Shown: positions 1 through 13,315 of the stretch, in pieces
Layout: each line of letters opens with the position of its first letter
Numbering within the stretch: position 1 is the stretch's first letter
From: Baylisascaris procyonis
Lineage: Eukaryota; Nematoda; Chromadorea; Rhabditida; Ascarididae
Assembly (NCBI GenBank): GCA_037389465.1
Contig: JAZARR010000153.1
Location: 7,520,501 to 7,584,500 of the forward strand
Reading direction: 5' to 3'
Length of the DNA: 64,000 nt
Notes under the pieces: generated by a model
The model's input: only the letters and a program-made list of their open reading frames with translations
Databases searched by the model: none
Told to the model about the DNA's origin: nothing
Translations under genes and position numbers: made by a program

Positions 1-814
1 AAATAGAATTCTAACTCCGCTCTTATTTTCTAGTTCTGCCTACTCAGAAATTATCTCTGGGACAATTAAACGATCCTATCACCTTCACTCTCTCGCCTTT
101 CCCTCCCTTCCTCAAGCATTTCATAAATCGAACATCTCTAACAGATCTTTGTACATTTGAAGGTAGAAAAAAAGAGAAAAAATAGTAAATTTTCATGGCA
201 TTATTTGCGTTATTTGTTATCTTCTGGATTGAAAGGTTTCCCGGGAAATTGTTTTCCCACTAAATGAGTAAAAAAAATAAGAACTCTCTAAGCGAAACAA
301 TGCATTCGCCTGAATGTAGACATTCTCGAATGGAGATCCTCTCGCAAATTCATAAGAAATGCAAATGTCCTCCGAAATTGAGTCTTCTCTTGAGAGAGAT
401 AAACCCATTCCTCATAGAGATTTAAACTAACAACTCTCCTTAAACTTAAAATATCAACATCCCATACAATCATAAGACGTAATAATTCGTTAACTTAGTA
501 AACCGCTTAGTAAAAATTTAGCAAAAATTTAGTAAAACATAGTAACTTCTTTTAAAAAAACTAAGTAAAAAAATTATTACATATAAACTGCGCTTAAATT
601 AAACAACAACGTGAGAAGAAGAAAACCAATAAAAATGACAAATCCACCGAGGAATTGTTTCAATCTATATTCCCATCCCCTACTCGTTTCTTGAATACAA
701 TTTTTAACCCCCAAAAACCGCAAAATATAGAAATTCTTATGAAATAGGAAGCCGTTAGGCTTCTATATTCGAATTAAGACGACGTATTTCTTTGTCTTAT
801 TGCCTATTATGCGA
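1..814. other. Gene-poor left edge
   Basis: AT-rich sequence with scattered short open frames and no recognisable protein similarity. I looked on the minus strand for the missing C-terminal CwfJ domains of the CWF19L1-like gene that ends at 815-828 and did not see them. If that gene continues, this stretch would be intron and the rest lies beyond the window. Confidence 0.5.
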
Positions 815-3800
815 TCATTTAACGTACTCCAAAATAAGATCGGCGATAATTTCCATATAAGGGAATTCAGATGTATTCGGTGGCTGTGCGGTGAGTTCCG
901 TTCGTGACATTTTACGCATTGGCACTATGGAGAATGCGTATAACCACTTTTGCTTATCACTATTATCCACCGATGCCAACCCAATAAAACGCGTAACGTG
1001 CTGTGCTGCTTCCAATAAAACACGATGATTTCTGAAAAATTCGTATCACTTCATTGAATTCAACGATAAACAACAACAACAACAACCATAACCCTTAGCA
1101 ACTTGTTTGTTTTACATAAACGAATATTTAAATATGATTTATAAAGAGTCACGTCGACGGGTTAGATATCATATTACTCTCAAATTGATTCCAGTCTTAG
1201 ATGTTTAAGTAACATCCATGCAAGGATGCATTGGATAATAGAAACCTTTGAATACCAAAATTCCGATCGTCAGACAATGGTGAAAAAATTTTTAAATCTG
1301 GTAAGAGTTAATTTAACGTCAATAATAAAGAGAAAACAGAGCTAACGTTTCTTGTTTTTTTTTTCCAGCAACAACACACCTATAGAAAGACTCTTAGCAA
1401 TAACAATATTTAAGTCTTCATTATAAAAGATTCATAAGCAATGGAATAAAAATCAAACCTATAAGGATCACGCTCATAATGAATACCCATTCCAGCAAAA
1501 TGGTAGCGTGGTTTTAATCCGGCAGCCAATTTCGATATCAATCTGCTTCCGTCCACCTCTCGAGACGGCTGATTCGACGAATGCTTCCATACCTTCAATT
1601 TTGAATCATTAGTTGTGTCCCCAACATTTTAATATTTAAATCCAAATCGTTCATAGTCACTTTTGAACAATCAATTAGCAAATTAATTAATTAATTAATT
1701 AAGTATTAAATAAAATAAAATAAAAACTCCTTCATTGCCCACTATTTTTACTCTTAAAGAAGCCTTTTGCGTGCAAAATATGGCCAAACTGATGACATAA
1801 TGGTAGAATGATTAATTGATCATGGAATCTTCTCTTCAAACTACATAACAACTTGCACCTGCCTATTCCTCTCCCCCATCACTATTCTAAAACCTTAATA
1901 ATTGAACATCGATGGCGGCAATTGTAAACCGCAAATCCAATTTCGAATCAAATTCGCATACGCATTGATTTTATAACCCTTTGTTCCAATAAGCTCTCAC
2001 GTCAACTAGCTGGAAAATAAGTTCCTTTATTTATCTTAACAACACTATAGATATATCCAGCATTTAAAAATCTATAATCTCAAAATTGTTTTTTTTTTAC
2101 AGCTAAAAAAGGAAAGAAGAAAAAAATCATTGATTTTTTTTTACAAATATGATAGTTTTTAAATGTTTTAAAGAAATAACCTGTGATGGCCACATCGATG
2201 TGAGTAGAAGATCAACACCCAAGAAACTTGATCCCACTTTCACTGGTAATAGCAGTTCGTTTACCGTATCTTTTGTGAACTAAAGTAACCGAACTGTTCA
2301 AATATACGATAATCAAAGAAAAAGCATTAATTAGCACATTAATCAACATTTGCATAAACGTTTATTCCGATGTATATAAATGCAAAAGAAAGAAAATTAC
2401 CCTCCAGGAAAGGTAATAGTGTAGACCAATCTTTTGTTACATCAGCGTTCGTTTCATTTAATTGCATAAGATTTCAAATGCAATTCAAAAACAATGGAAA
2501 ACACAACAAAGCGCCAAAATTATGCAAAATGATACTTGGAATGCTGTGCATTGATGTGCTTCGATACCGCTTAGATATGCTACCTGCAAACCGGTTGTGG
2601 TATTGAGAATACCCTTCTTACCCAGAAAAGTTACACTCGATGAAAGTTCGGCGCTATCGTCTGGATAAAACGCCGACGTTGATGGGCAGCAAGGACCTGC
2701 AACATGAGGCTTCTATCAAATGGCTTTCGACACCAGAAACCCGATCGTTATACTATAAAATGAGACTCCTCGCGCATAACAGCAATCTATATGACAGTAA
2801 ACTTATAGATTTCATTCAGGACCCTTTTCAGAGCCAAATCAGGTCGACCGGGTGGCCTCAAACCAACTGGGCTGGGTTGTCCAGTTGAAGACGGTTTTAA
2901 TCTATCTTCATGGATTACAGGCGAATCCTAGTCTCGAATTAATTGGTCGATGATATTCATAAAGCAGACAATCGAAGATAGCACAAAATTCAAGAAAGAT
3001 TTCTTGTATACAACGGAGAAAAAAGACTAATTTTTTTTTTCCACCAACAACTATTTTCCCCTCCCGTTTCAATATTATTTCTTTCTAACTTCGATAGAAT
3101 CATAATCAACCGGAAAATATTACAAAACGAGAATAGAAATGAGTAGCACTCATCAGTTGATTAGTTTTCGATTTGCGATGATTGCTCTTAATTCAAATAG
3201 CTCATCAATATATCATGAAAGGTATTTTTATTTAGCTAAATACATAAAATTAAATTTAAAATCGAAATGCACCATTATCATGAGAGTTTTGATGGTCCCG
3301 AATCAATGAAAATAATAAACGAATTAAAAATCATTTTAAAAAAAAAAAGTGCTCACCAAGTATATAAGTAGTGATTGGGAATTCGAGTTTCCCATCGATA
3401 ATTTTTTGATTCATTTCCACATCGATACCAAAGAATTCACCCACACATATCAACATATCAAAAGGACCATTCTATAAAGAAAAATTCCACATAATTATTT
3501 TTTACTATGAAATTGATAAGTAAAGTATTAGAAAGTATTGATGAACGAATACCTAAGGGAATACCTACGGGAATAGGATAAATATTCACGTAATAAGATG
3601 ATCAATTTATGCATCATCTATACGACTATTATCATGGTTGGTAATTTTAAAAGAGAAGTATTTCTTATACGCTTACATCGTATAATTAAAAAAAAAAAAA
3701 GAAGCGAGAAATGAGCGGCAACGTCACTAAGAATATCAATAAGAAATAACTCTAATTTTCTTCTATTCAAATCTAAGATAGTGATTGGAAAATGTATTAG

Positions 3801-4268
3801 TAATAATATTATAGTGCTTAGACAATCATTGTTACAAGAAGTGCAAAGATATATGATATTTCAAATATAATTAAATACATTATTTCGCTACGTTTTTGAG
3901 TAGTAATTAGGTGGTTTCACTGATGAGGAAATAGGTCACTTTAGAAGAGGAGAGCAAGGGGGGAGGGGGAGGGGTGTCAAGAAAAAGGTGTCCTTAAATG
4001 TCAACAAATGTGAAAGTACCAAATGCTAGATTTGTTGCATAGAAATTCGTTAATTAATTAGTATACTAAGTTTCCAATTTGTTACCTTCACTCAAGCTAT
4101 ATATGCTTCTCATAAATTGAATGTTTTCTCTGAGATAAGAAAAATATATAAGCATTAAATATGCAAATGATGAACCTTTTTGCAAATATTCGTCACCCTT
4201 TTAATTAGCTGATCGAAATGTCCATTCACATCACCACTAACGAGTATTTTCGATGCTTTGATCGACAT
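815..4268 (-). CDS. CWF19L1: CWF19-like protein 1 (N-terminal metallophosphoesterase-like part)
   Basis: Minus-strand exons, 5' to 3': 4268-4176, 3471-3357, 2696-2536, 2279-2181, 1592-1459, and 1031 to 815 (stop) or to a donor at 828/824. Phase is continuous. The protein starts [18 protein letters not shown], matching the family's opening GDVxGxF phosphoesterase-like motif. It continues through [11 protein letters not shown], a LLLTSMWPS segment, [17 protein letters not shown] and [11 protein letters not shown], all in family order. Family members are linked to spliceosome and debranching factors (relatives of Cwf19/Drn1) and normally carry C-terminal CwfJ_C_1 and CwfJ_C_2 domains. These are absent here: the last exon reads to a stop after about 272 aa, or splices out at a GTACGT or GTTAAA donor to exons outside the window. 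The identification is firm. The 3' end is not. Confidence 0.85.
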
Positions 4269-4270
4269 TT

Positions 4271-4345
4271 AATTCCGAGTACAATCGACCTTTATCAAAA
4301 AGAGATAATTCCGAGTACAATCGACCTTTATCAAAAAAAAGAGAT
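4271..4345. repeat. 36-bp tandem duplication abutting a start codon
   Basis: Two near-identical copies (4271-4306 and 4307-4345) begin with AATTCCGAGTACAATCGACC. The second differs by about three extra A in a run. On the minus strand they lie 2 bp upstream of the CWF19L1-like ATG, so they form its proximal 5' leader or promoter. Confidence 0.9.
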
Positions 4346-4392
4346 ATATTTATATATATTATATATTATATATAATATATATAATATGTATA

Positions 4393-4456
<64 letters not shown>
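4344..4456. repeat. AT dinucleotide microsatellite
   Basis: Imperfect TATA/ATAT sequence that becomes a pure AT run at its right half. It lies about 75 bp upstream of the CWF19L1-like start codon on the minus strand. Confidence 0.95.
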
Positions 4457-4458
<2 letters not shown>

Positions 4459-5737
4459 CGTAACATCATTTAAAACTATAACACGCTGACGTTTTCGAAC
4501 AATATTCTTCCTCTCTCTCTCTCTCAAAAAAAAACAACAGTTTCTCTACCCTAGTAATACCATAATCAGATAATAAACGCCAGTAATACCGTAACCCAAT
4601 AATAAACGCCCTCAACACATTCGAATAGATATTGATTCACGATAATAGTACATTTATTTCGAGACTAAAAAACAAATAGTGATTATTTTATTTCGTCTTT
4701 CAAATGCTTAACACATTGCATGATTAAATTCTCGATTAATACCCTCAATAATACTGAATCAGGCAAAAGTTCTATCATGTATATGATTTTCATTTCGTTG
4801 ATTTATTTGTGTATTATATTTTCAAAGAATCATTCAATAGTCTTTTAGACAGACATCCTTCATCGTCTCTTTTTTAAGCTAAAACATGATTGGACTCGGG
4901 AAATGACCCAATACTACCATCTCAGACGAAATATATTTGAAGAGAAATGGGATATAGAACTTTTGCTAGATTTTTTGCGTATATAACAATATAACATCAA
5001 ACATCAAACAATATAAAGGTTAATTAATATTCGCCCAGGTATATCTACATTCGTAGAGGTGGTATTTTGCATCCCAGAATCAGGAGTTTCCGGAACAATA
5101 TAGAACATTCTTGAAAGTCCAGAATACCCAACTGGGCCCCGTCGAATTTTAAGGGTTTCAAAAAAAACTTTCTGTTAGGGATGAAAACATTGCTGCGATC
5201 ATAGTAAACAATGGAATGAAAAAAAAAAAGATGGCAATATAATCACAAAATACTCAAAATAAAATCCGTATCGTCGTGAACGATTGTTCAACTTATATCA
5301 AACTATGCATGCAAAATAAGTGAATATTAAATTCATCTCAAATTTTTATAAAGCCAAAGTGGGAATCCCTCTTAATTAGCCAGATCGAAACGTTAGCCCA
5401 TAGGACGATGGGATTCATAAATAAAAAAAAAAAATTTTTTTTTAATTGCTTTAAACAATAAAAAAAATATTCAATACGAATATTTAGCAATCACCTAAAC
5501 GACTAGTTTCAATTACTAGAAGAAACCCGCAAACAAGTTTCACGATAATATTCGAAAAATTAAAACTTTTAATATTCTTTCTAAAGAGACGAATATATAA
5601 AACCCTTTTAACTTTATGGGTGGCATATATTCAATCCACAAAATATTTCAATTGAATAATCATTGACTCCCTCCCTACTCTTTCGCTGCCTATTTCCGAG
5701 AAAAGAAACCCTCAACTACGGATCAAAACTTGGATAT

Positions 5738-8700
5738 TTACTCATCATCAATGCCTTCATGCTTTGCACGTGTATTGCCAGGACATTGTTGTGATAGCTC
5801 ATCTATTGATTCGTATTGACATCCACACCATACACAATAGATGTGCTTATCGCGAAGATATGACGTTATACTGTCGAGTCTGAAAAAAAAAAACAACAAT
5901 AAAATAAATCAAAACGATTAATTAAACTCAAAAATTTCACTCAAAATTTTCCCATGATGTACAGTTCATTGGGCTCTAAATTTTCTCTTTTACTCTCATA
6001 TCAGTCATTATACGAATAAATGAGAAACCCAATCCGACCAAATAAACGAACTCAATTCCAGCCAACCTCATATAAACGTTACTTGGTAGAACAAAAGGGA
6101 AAGAAGACGAAAGAACTTGAATCTCTTGATTTTCACAAAAAAAGCCAAAAAATTGGGCATAGTGGATTTCAATTAATCTGCATCCATCGATATACTTTCT
6201 AACGAATGGATCAGAATAAAATAATAACATAAACGACGTAAATCAATACGTCATTATCACATGAGAAATCAACGTGAAATCGTGAGATGAGTAGTAGCTA
6301 CTTATTTAGCATGTACTGCTTCGCTCAATGTAGGCATTCAGTCGAACAAATTATTGCACAACTTATGGAACTATGAAATCCCCTCTCTCCCTCTTTCTTC
6401 CATATGCAATGTCCATGAGCAAATTCAAAGGTTTTAATGGAATGCCAAGGTTCGTATCATTTCCCGCATTGTTTAATTCCTAGATTCGATGCTAATTTTC
6501 ACAACGAAAACAATTCTATCTAAAATATATATGCTATTGCATGATCATTGCATCGTTTGCAACGTTATTTTTGAATAGTTTTGTTGTTTCAAATAATGCA
6601 AAACAAAGCAACGGCCACTAAAAAGAAGAGTTATTCAGATGTTTGATGATTTCCTTCGAAATGATTTCAACCTATTCAGCTTTCAACTTTGCAATCACAT
6701 CAAAGAGTGACATACCTATCAGTGAGATCACTTTCGGATAGCTCGTTGAGCTGTATTTCAGCAGGTGCAAATTTACCGTTTGGATATTTGAATATAAAAT
6801 CATCACATTCTTCATCCACAATGCGAGCCCTCTTGCTTGAATTTTGCTCTTCTTCAATACCCTCTTTATAGATCGGCCAAAAAAGCGGATCGACAGGTAA
6901 CTCAAGTCCATTCCTGAACTCTTTGCTTGCATATAATACACGGCTATCACTAATTAAAGGTAAATAAAGCTTTCCCGTAAAAATAAGTGACAACTTTTGT
7001 CGAATTATAACAAAAACACTCTACATAACGAAATAAAAGTAAGAAAATAACGATGAAAAATTATTAATACGCAAACCTATATGCAAATAAACGTCACCGC
7101 CAACATGAGACGAACTGGAGTGGATTAATGCTGACCACATTTGATGGCGATATATTACAAATTTTGATGTTCTTAATGAAGAATTTTTTTTTTAAATTTT
7201 TTTATCTTATAATTAATCGACTTCTATTTTAACTTTCAAATAAACAATCAGAGTATAAAACTTCCGTTATTTAAATCTTATAGTTATGATCCGATTGCTA
7301 TGGAAGAATATAGAACAATTTTTTAGAATCAAGACGGGGATAATTGAAAAATAATTTAAAAACAGTGATACAAACTAGGCTCAACGAAACAGATAAACCA
7401 GGCTCAACGAAACAGATAAACCAGGCTCAACGAAACAGATAAACCAGGATCAACGAAACAGATTTTTGTACAAGTTATGCCGTTTATATTTTCTGCCATT
7501 TTTCAAGACCATACGGAAAAACTGACATTTTTTTTACAAACTTCGACGAGGGATTATCATCTCTTCGATATCCGTTTTAAATAAGGATAGAAAATTTCAT
7601 CAAACATTTTCAACAAAGGTTTTAATATCGTTTCGGTGGGTAGATATAAGCAGACGAAGATTTTGGATCATAAAGAACAAGCGTATAAATGTGCCTATCG
7701 AGTTTTAAATAAGAATCATTTAATAAATACTCAAATCTCTAATATATTCGAAATTCAAAATGACGTCATCACTAAAAGCCAACAACAAATGCCTAAGAAT
7801 ATAAATAACGAAAGAAAACAACAAGAAATGACTTCACACTATTCGGTCGATTCGAAAAATAATAACCACCAAGATCAACTACGAATTAAAATTTGATCTA
7901 TTGAAGTTTCAATTCGCAATTGAAATGCTCACCTTGAATCAAGTTCTTCGCATGTTTTACGACTTTTCATTATATCACCAATTAATTGCTTTTGAATATT
8001 TGCTATTCGTTGTCGTTTACGGAAATCACCAAGAAGAAAGTGCTGAAAAAAAATTCAACTTAAAATAGTAACGAATATGGAAAATTATAAAATATTTGCA
8101 TTTAAAAAAAAATATTTGCATAAAAACTATAAAAAATATAAAAAAAATTAAAGAAAAAACAACACTCTGACAGAATATCAACGAAATAAATATTATTTAG
8201 AATAAATTAAAGAAATAAAACACATCGAAATAAATAGCGACAAATCACAATAATTGATGAGGAAATGTAAAAAAAAAAAACAAAAAAAAAATTTAAAAAA
8301 TAGTAAAAAATAAATGCAAGTATGTTGTAAAACCGGCTTCACTCATCAAAATATACAACAAATTAAGGGAATATGCAAATATGTCTAATTAATGCAGAAA
8401 TTGGCAACAAAATTATATGAAAACTAAATTATTCTTTAAAAAATATCGGAAATGAAATGCTGCAAATTTTTATTGTTATGACGTAAAATATTCGAATGGG
8501 AGCTTTGTGCTCGATTAATTTCTCAATGAAATTAGATGATTAAACTCGTAATCACTAAATGATAAGAGACGATAATGATGAACTCACTTGAGTCTTTGCT
8601 CTAGCAGCTAAATGTTTTTGAAGCATTGCATTTCTTTGTCGTTTCTTTTCCTCTTCTTGTGTTTTATGGCCTAAACCAGTACGACATGTTTTAATATCGA

Positions 8701-10087
8701 CCGTTATTGGCTCTTTTATACCTTCTTCCATTCCTGAAACAATTTCTTCGTATATAGAAAATAGCATTCGATAAGAATAAATATAAAAAATATTAATATG
8801 GTTATGGTCTTAAAAAATCTAGGCACCTTTAAAGGAATTTCATTTAAATCAAGCAAAAAGCATTCAATTAATGAAAAAAAAAAAAAATAAATTCATTCAA
8901 AGAAAATTGTCGATTAAATTCGATTATTTATTGGTTAATTTCTTTTAATTTGCAGAATAAAAAGTGCTCTTTATACCTCTCCTCGATGATAATAACAACA
9001 GCTATTATAACATTAAACAAAGAAGTTAGTAAATTTTTGAGAATTTTCACATATACTCAATTAGGTAATTAATGAGTGAATATGATTGAAAAGTTTGCAT
9101 AAAAAAAGAGTAAGAAAGAGAGAAAATAGTGAACATGATACCTTCTTTTTTCTTGCCTAAACTCATACCAGGCTTATAGCCCATTTTGGCAAGTAATGCA
9201 AATCCTTTTGAATCCTCACAAATCGGTTTCGATAGAGCACTTTCGCGCATCTCTTTCTCCAATTCGGCTCTTTTTGGTATACGTCGAAGACGTTCTTCAT
9301 TTTCATACTTTTCCGCCTCAATTTTCATTATTCTTCTTTGAGTGTAACCCAATGCGATTCCTAAGCAACATATAGTTAGCGTTAGATAGTTCATGAACAT
9401 GAGTTCACGAACTCATATTTCATAACAAAGAGAGCTGGAACTCATCGATGCATATAGCCGCATTCAGATATGAGAGGCTTTATAGTTTCTAAACGATAGC
9501 TGATTTGGTTGCCTTGAGGAAATATTTCGGCTGAAGACACGGACTAATTAAACGTTCTCTATTTTATGGGATCCCCCATTTTATGGGCACATTCGTTAGT
9601 TAAACTTGTTAATTTAAAAATTATTACAAAGTTTTGCGCTTATGAGGTGTTGAGTATGCTGGCCGATCGAATTGATCGAGAATTGAAAGCTTTTCAAGTT
9701 TCCCATCCATAATGAGGAACTCTAAATAATGAAATATGGCGCCGAACTGGATAATTTCACAAAAACTTTCCAATCATTTCATTTGCACTAATCTAAGGAT
9801 ATACGTAGAGCTCCGTCTCCGTTAACTGCTCCAAGATTCAACGATAGAGTCGGAGTCACATAAAATCTGATTATTTGCTTGAGAAAATTCTATTTATTCT
9901 AGCGATAGGAAATAAAAATTCACAAGATAATAGTTAAAAAATTAAGCATTAATTCACCTGGTCGAATATCTGAAGTGCACGCAATAAATGCATCAGACAT
10001 ATAATCGTCATCTTCGTTGGTTAGCTTATTCTCAGTCATTTGTACCGATTGAACGCTCTCTTCGAGCATACTAAATTCTGAATTCAT
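5738..10087 (-). CDS. GPATCH11: G-patch domain protein 11 (GPATCH11/CCDC75 type)
   Basis: Six minus-strand exons: 10087-9958, 9360-9142, 8733-8588, 8042-7933, 6949-6716, 5879-5738, giving 326 aa with every phase consistent. The N-terminus holds DDDYMSDAFI followed by DIRPG, the hallmark opening of this family. A basic charged helix follows (about 52-85). A G-patch runs about 93-140 (KGFALLAKMGYKPGMSLG, then TGLGHK). A second charged helical region follows (140-200). The DUF4187-type C-terminus has YLRDKHIYCVWCG at about 287-299 and a later QQCPG, so paired cysteines are present. G-patch proteins typically activate DEAH-box RNA helicases, and human GPATCH11 is nuclear and linked to RNA processing. 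That role is transferred from the family. Exon 5 codes a family-variable acidic stretch. No neighbour is close enough to suggest an operon. Confidence 0.92.
7378..7463. repeat. 23-bp tandem repeat, four copies
   Basis: Copies start at 7378, 7401, 7424 and 7447, built on GGCTCAACGAAACAG. The first three are identical in the core; the fourth has GGATC in place of GGCTC and is truncated. The repeat sits in intron 4 of the GPATCH11-like gene. Confidence 0.95.
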
Positions 10088-10400
10088 TTAGAATGCATCG
10101 AATTGCGATGGGGCAATTCCATAAACAAGAGACAATAATAATCGAATTATATGCGATATGATAGCGACAGATTTTTTAGATTAGAAACCGAGATTGAACA
10201 CGGATTATTGGCCATTCTGAATGGTTGTGACGCGTCATGTAAGGTAAGCCAAAGAATGTCAAGAGAGCATATAGGCACATCAATCGACTATTTAGTACGT
10301 ATCATGAAGCTAGCTGGAGGCAGAATCGGGAGGAAAAATGGGTTGATATGCTCATGTATTCATTGCAGATGTTAAATTGTTTGTAAGGCCGAGTGGGCCT

Positions 10401-10657
10401 ACATGTGGTCGTAGAAGCGCGTGAGCAGATCGACGGCAGCGTGGAATTCGCCGGATACGACTACGGGATCGTATCGGCAAACGAAGCCATCCTTGTGACC
10501 TAGTCTTGATTAGTTTGCCACCTTACCGTATAAGTGTGATAAACTGTTCATCCTTATACCTGTATCGCCTCGCAGTTTACTAGACCGTATCTCGATAGAG
10601 GGTGCATATCCTCAAGGAAATCTGGACGATCAGATGAGCCAAGGTGAGCTGACCCTT
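10401..10657. repeat. Dispersed repeat family 1, copy 1
   Basis: This stretch aligns over its whole length with 48781-49040 in the same orientation. Shared blocks include GAAGCCATCCTTGTGA, GTATAAGTGTGATAAACTGT and ATCCTCAAGG. It is richer in GC than its surroundings. No transposase frame, terminal inverted repeat or RNA polymerase III box was recognised, so the type is unknown; a non-autonomous mobile element is the simplest guess. Confidence 0.8.
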
Positions 10658-11463
10658 ATAGTACTCGAGGAACAGGTGTTGTAAGGGAGAACTAAGGAGG
10701 GCGCAGAGGCAAAAGAGAATAGACTTGAGCAGGTGTGATGGAAATTTAAGCACAAAACTCATATTGGAATCACAGTAAACTGTTAAATAAAAATACTCCG
10801 GGATGTGATTTTTTTTCTTGTCACAGCTACACGAACCATTGAAACTCCCCGTGAACTTCGCCAGGCAATATTAGTGAAAACTTTGAATATCCAGCAATTC
10901 ATAGATTGGATTGAGATTCTGGTGTGATGATCCATGCGGATTATAGTGCCTCCTTAGATCGATCTGTTATACCTTACTAGATGTCAATAACGTTTTCAGG
11001 TAGTTTTTATTAGCGCACTTATTACCTTACAAAGATAACGCATTGGTGACAACTCAATTGTTTTATTTTCGAGAGTAGAAGATTAAAGATTAGGCGCATA
11101 ATACGCGCTTTCCCATATTTGTATTTTCCTATTCCCATAAGCAATCAGCAAGCAACCGATTATGTGGGATTAATCGATCCCATCACGCATAAAAATCTTA
11201 CGTAAAATAATGATCTCTATATGATCAGATCAATGTTAAGCGAGAACTTGCCTAGTGTAAGATAAAGACCCGACTGGTTTAAAATAAACCTGGACGGTGT
11301 GCACCAAAAACCCGAACGATTTAAAATAAAAACCTCGGGTTTTGTCATGTAATTTTTTGAGCCTTTAAGTGCCAATAACTCTTTCGCAAGTCGATTCACC
11401 AGGGCGAGGAAAGGATAAGCTCTTATCGGAGCATGGACTACGCTCACCAACAACTTCGCGGTA

Positions 11464-11520
11464 ATGCAATCTGTATGTAAAGGCCAGAAAGACCGGAAAA
11501 AAGCGCCATCGAATAGTACC
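11464..11520. repeat. Diverged direct repeat, left copy
   Basis: Matches 11594-11650 at a spacing of 130 bp, both with AGAAAGACCGG followed by AAAAGCGCCATCGA. Probably an old local tandem duplication. Confidence 0.75.
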
Positions 11521-11593
11521 CGAGTTGAAACTACTGAACAGACTCATATACACGCAAAAACGTCCGCCCACACATAGACATGTCAACACGCTA

Positions 11594-11650
11594 ATGGAAT
11601 CTGCAAGTGAAGGTTAGAAAGACCGGACAAAAGCGCCATCGACTAGTTAC
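11594..11650. repeat. Diverged direct repeat, right copy
   Basis: Partner of 11464-11520, with scattered substitutions across the shared segment. Confidence 0.75.
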
Positions 11651-13234
11651 CCATCCGTAGCAAAATCCCTTAGATGAATTGACATCGACGAATTTGCCCA
11701 TCGCTCATTTTTTCCGGTGACTTTTTTTATAATCATTGAGTAGCAGTGATGAGTCAAAAGAATCATTTCAAAAGTTGCCCGTTGTTGGAAACGAGCCAAG
11801 AAAACGCAGTGTCGCTATGATAACAACACTTGAAATAAGTCATCCGCAAAGGATTAGTGGTGCGATTTTTGTTTCTCTGAAATGTCCTCAATTAGAGTTT
11901 ATTTAATGTATTGTTCGGTGAGTGTTTCTTTTACTATAAATTAGCAAAATTGACCGAAGACGAAATATGACGTCATTAATTCCAACTTTTTCTTCTTTAT
12001 TTTCGTCTAATATGAGGTAATCAATGGCAATTGCCTGAGGCGTTTCTTGAAGGATATAGTTTGATCGACATGTTCATTGAGGTGTTTTTTCTTGATTAAC
12101 GAGGCAAACTTTATTGAGTAGAAATCGTTAAGTGCTGAATATGTTAGTGATGCATAAAATCTGCTATTATCCACTTGCAACATTGTTTACCAACGGATAT
12201 TTTGCATTGATTCTTATGTCATCAGCACATATCCCATATAAAAATGAATCGTAGAACAACCAATGAATTGAGGCTACGGTGCAATCCCCAGGGACCCAGG
12301 GACGAGATCTCCAAGTTTGTTATCAGAGATCGTCCTATCCAAACGTGATCAATACAGCCAATGCCGAATCAGAAACTCCGCCAACTGGATTTACGTCTTC
12401 AAGTCGTGGTTAAGGATTATCGGAGTTCTGGCTCCAGAATTTACATAAGATGACATCTGGGGGTAAGTATGGTTTCTGTGAACTTATTCCGCCAACTATG
12501 ACTATCGAATTCCTGGGAATTCGCCGGAAACCCCAACTGTTGGAACGCTAGAATGACGGAGTGAAGACGAAGCATTTCCTCTCCTCTTTAACGTCCCCAT
12601 CTTGGCTACATATTCGGAGTCCCAGAAATACGACAGTAATCTAGGAGCCTATGCTGATTCGACTCCGTGGAATATACATCTGACAGGGTTTACGTACACC
12701 AGTGGAAGCTTGTAGAAATTATATTACCAGAAAGAAACTACACGTGCATATCTTTACTACTATATACTTCAGCGTCAATGAATTGCAATAGGTCACCTGT
12801 CCCTGTTGAAATATGATCGGAAGAGAGAAATATTTCCGGTTTTCTTTTTTCGAAAATTTTCTTTTCCGGAAATTCCGGAAAAATTTTTCTTCTGGAAATT
12901 CCGGAAATATTTTTTTTCAACAAATTCCACAAATCGAATTTTCCATAATTCAACTTATAATTGTAATCTTTATCGCATAGAGTAGCCACTTCTAAATGAT
13001 AAAAAAAAAACGCAAACTACATAGATCTATCGCATCATCAACGATCTCTATTTTTTTCTCCAGGAACTTTTTTTTTTTTTAATTTGTTCTAGAAATTAAA
13101 ATAGCTTATTCCCGCTTATCAATACAACGAAATGTAACAAAAAATAGCCAAGAAAAAAGCCACATTAAAACGTTGAGATTCAAATAGTAATTACACTCAG
13201 TTGGAACATCACTGATCAATAATATCGAATACAA

Positions 13235-13315
<81 letters not shown>
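13235..13315. repeat. AAT trinucleotide microsatellite
   Basis: About 80 bp of uninterrupted AAT/TAA units, about 520 bp downstream of the TUG-like stop codon. The polyisoleucine open frame on the minus strand is a shadow of it. Confidence 0.97.

Larger units (their letters stand above)
4269..5737. other. Intergenic region between CWF19L1-like and GPATCH11-like genes
   Basis: This holds the upstream region of the CWF19L1-like gene (a tandem 36-bp duplication and a long AT microsatellite) and the 3' side of the GPATCH11-like gene. No coding sequence recognised. Several A runs and a short CT run (about 4510-4525) are the only other structure seen. Confidence 0.6.
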
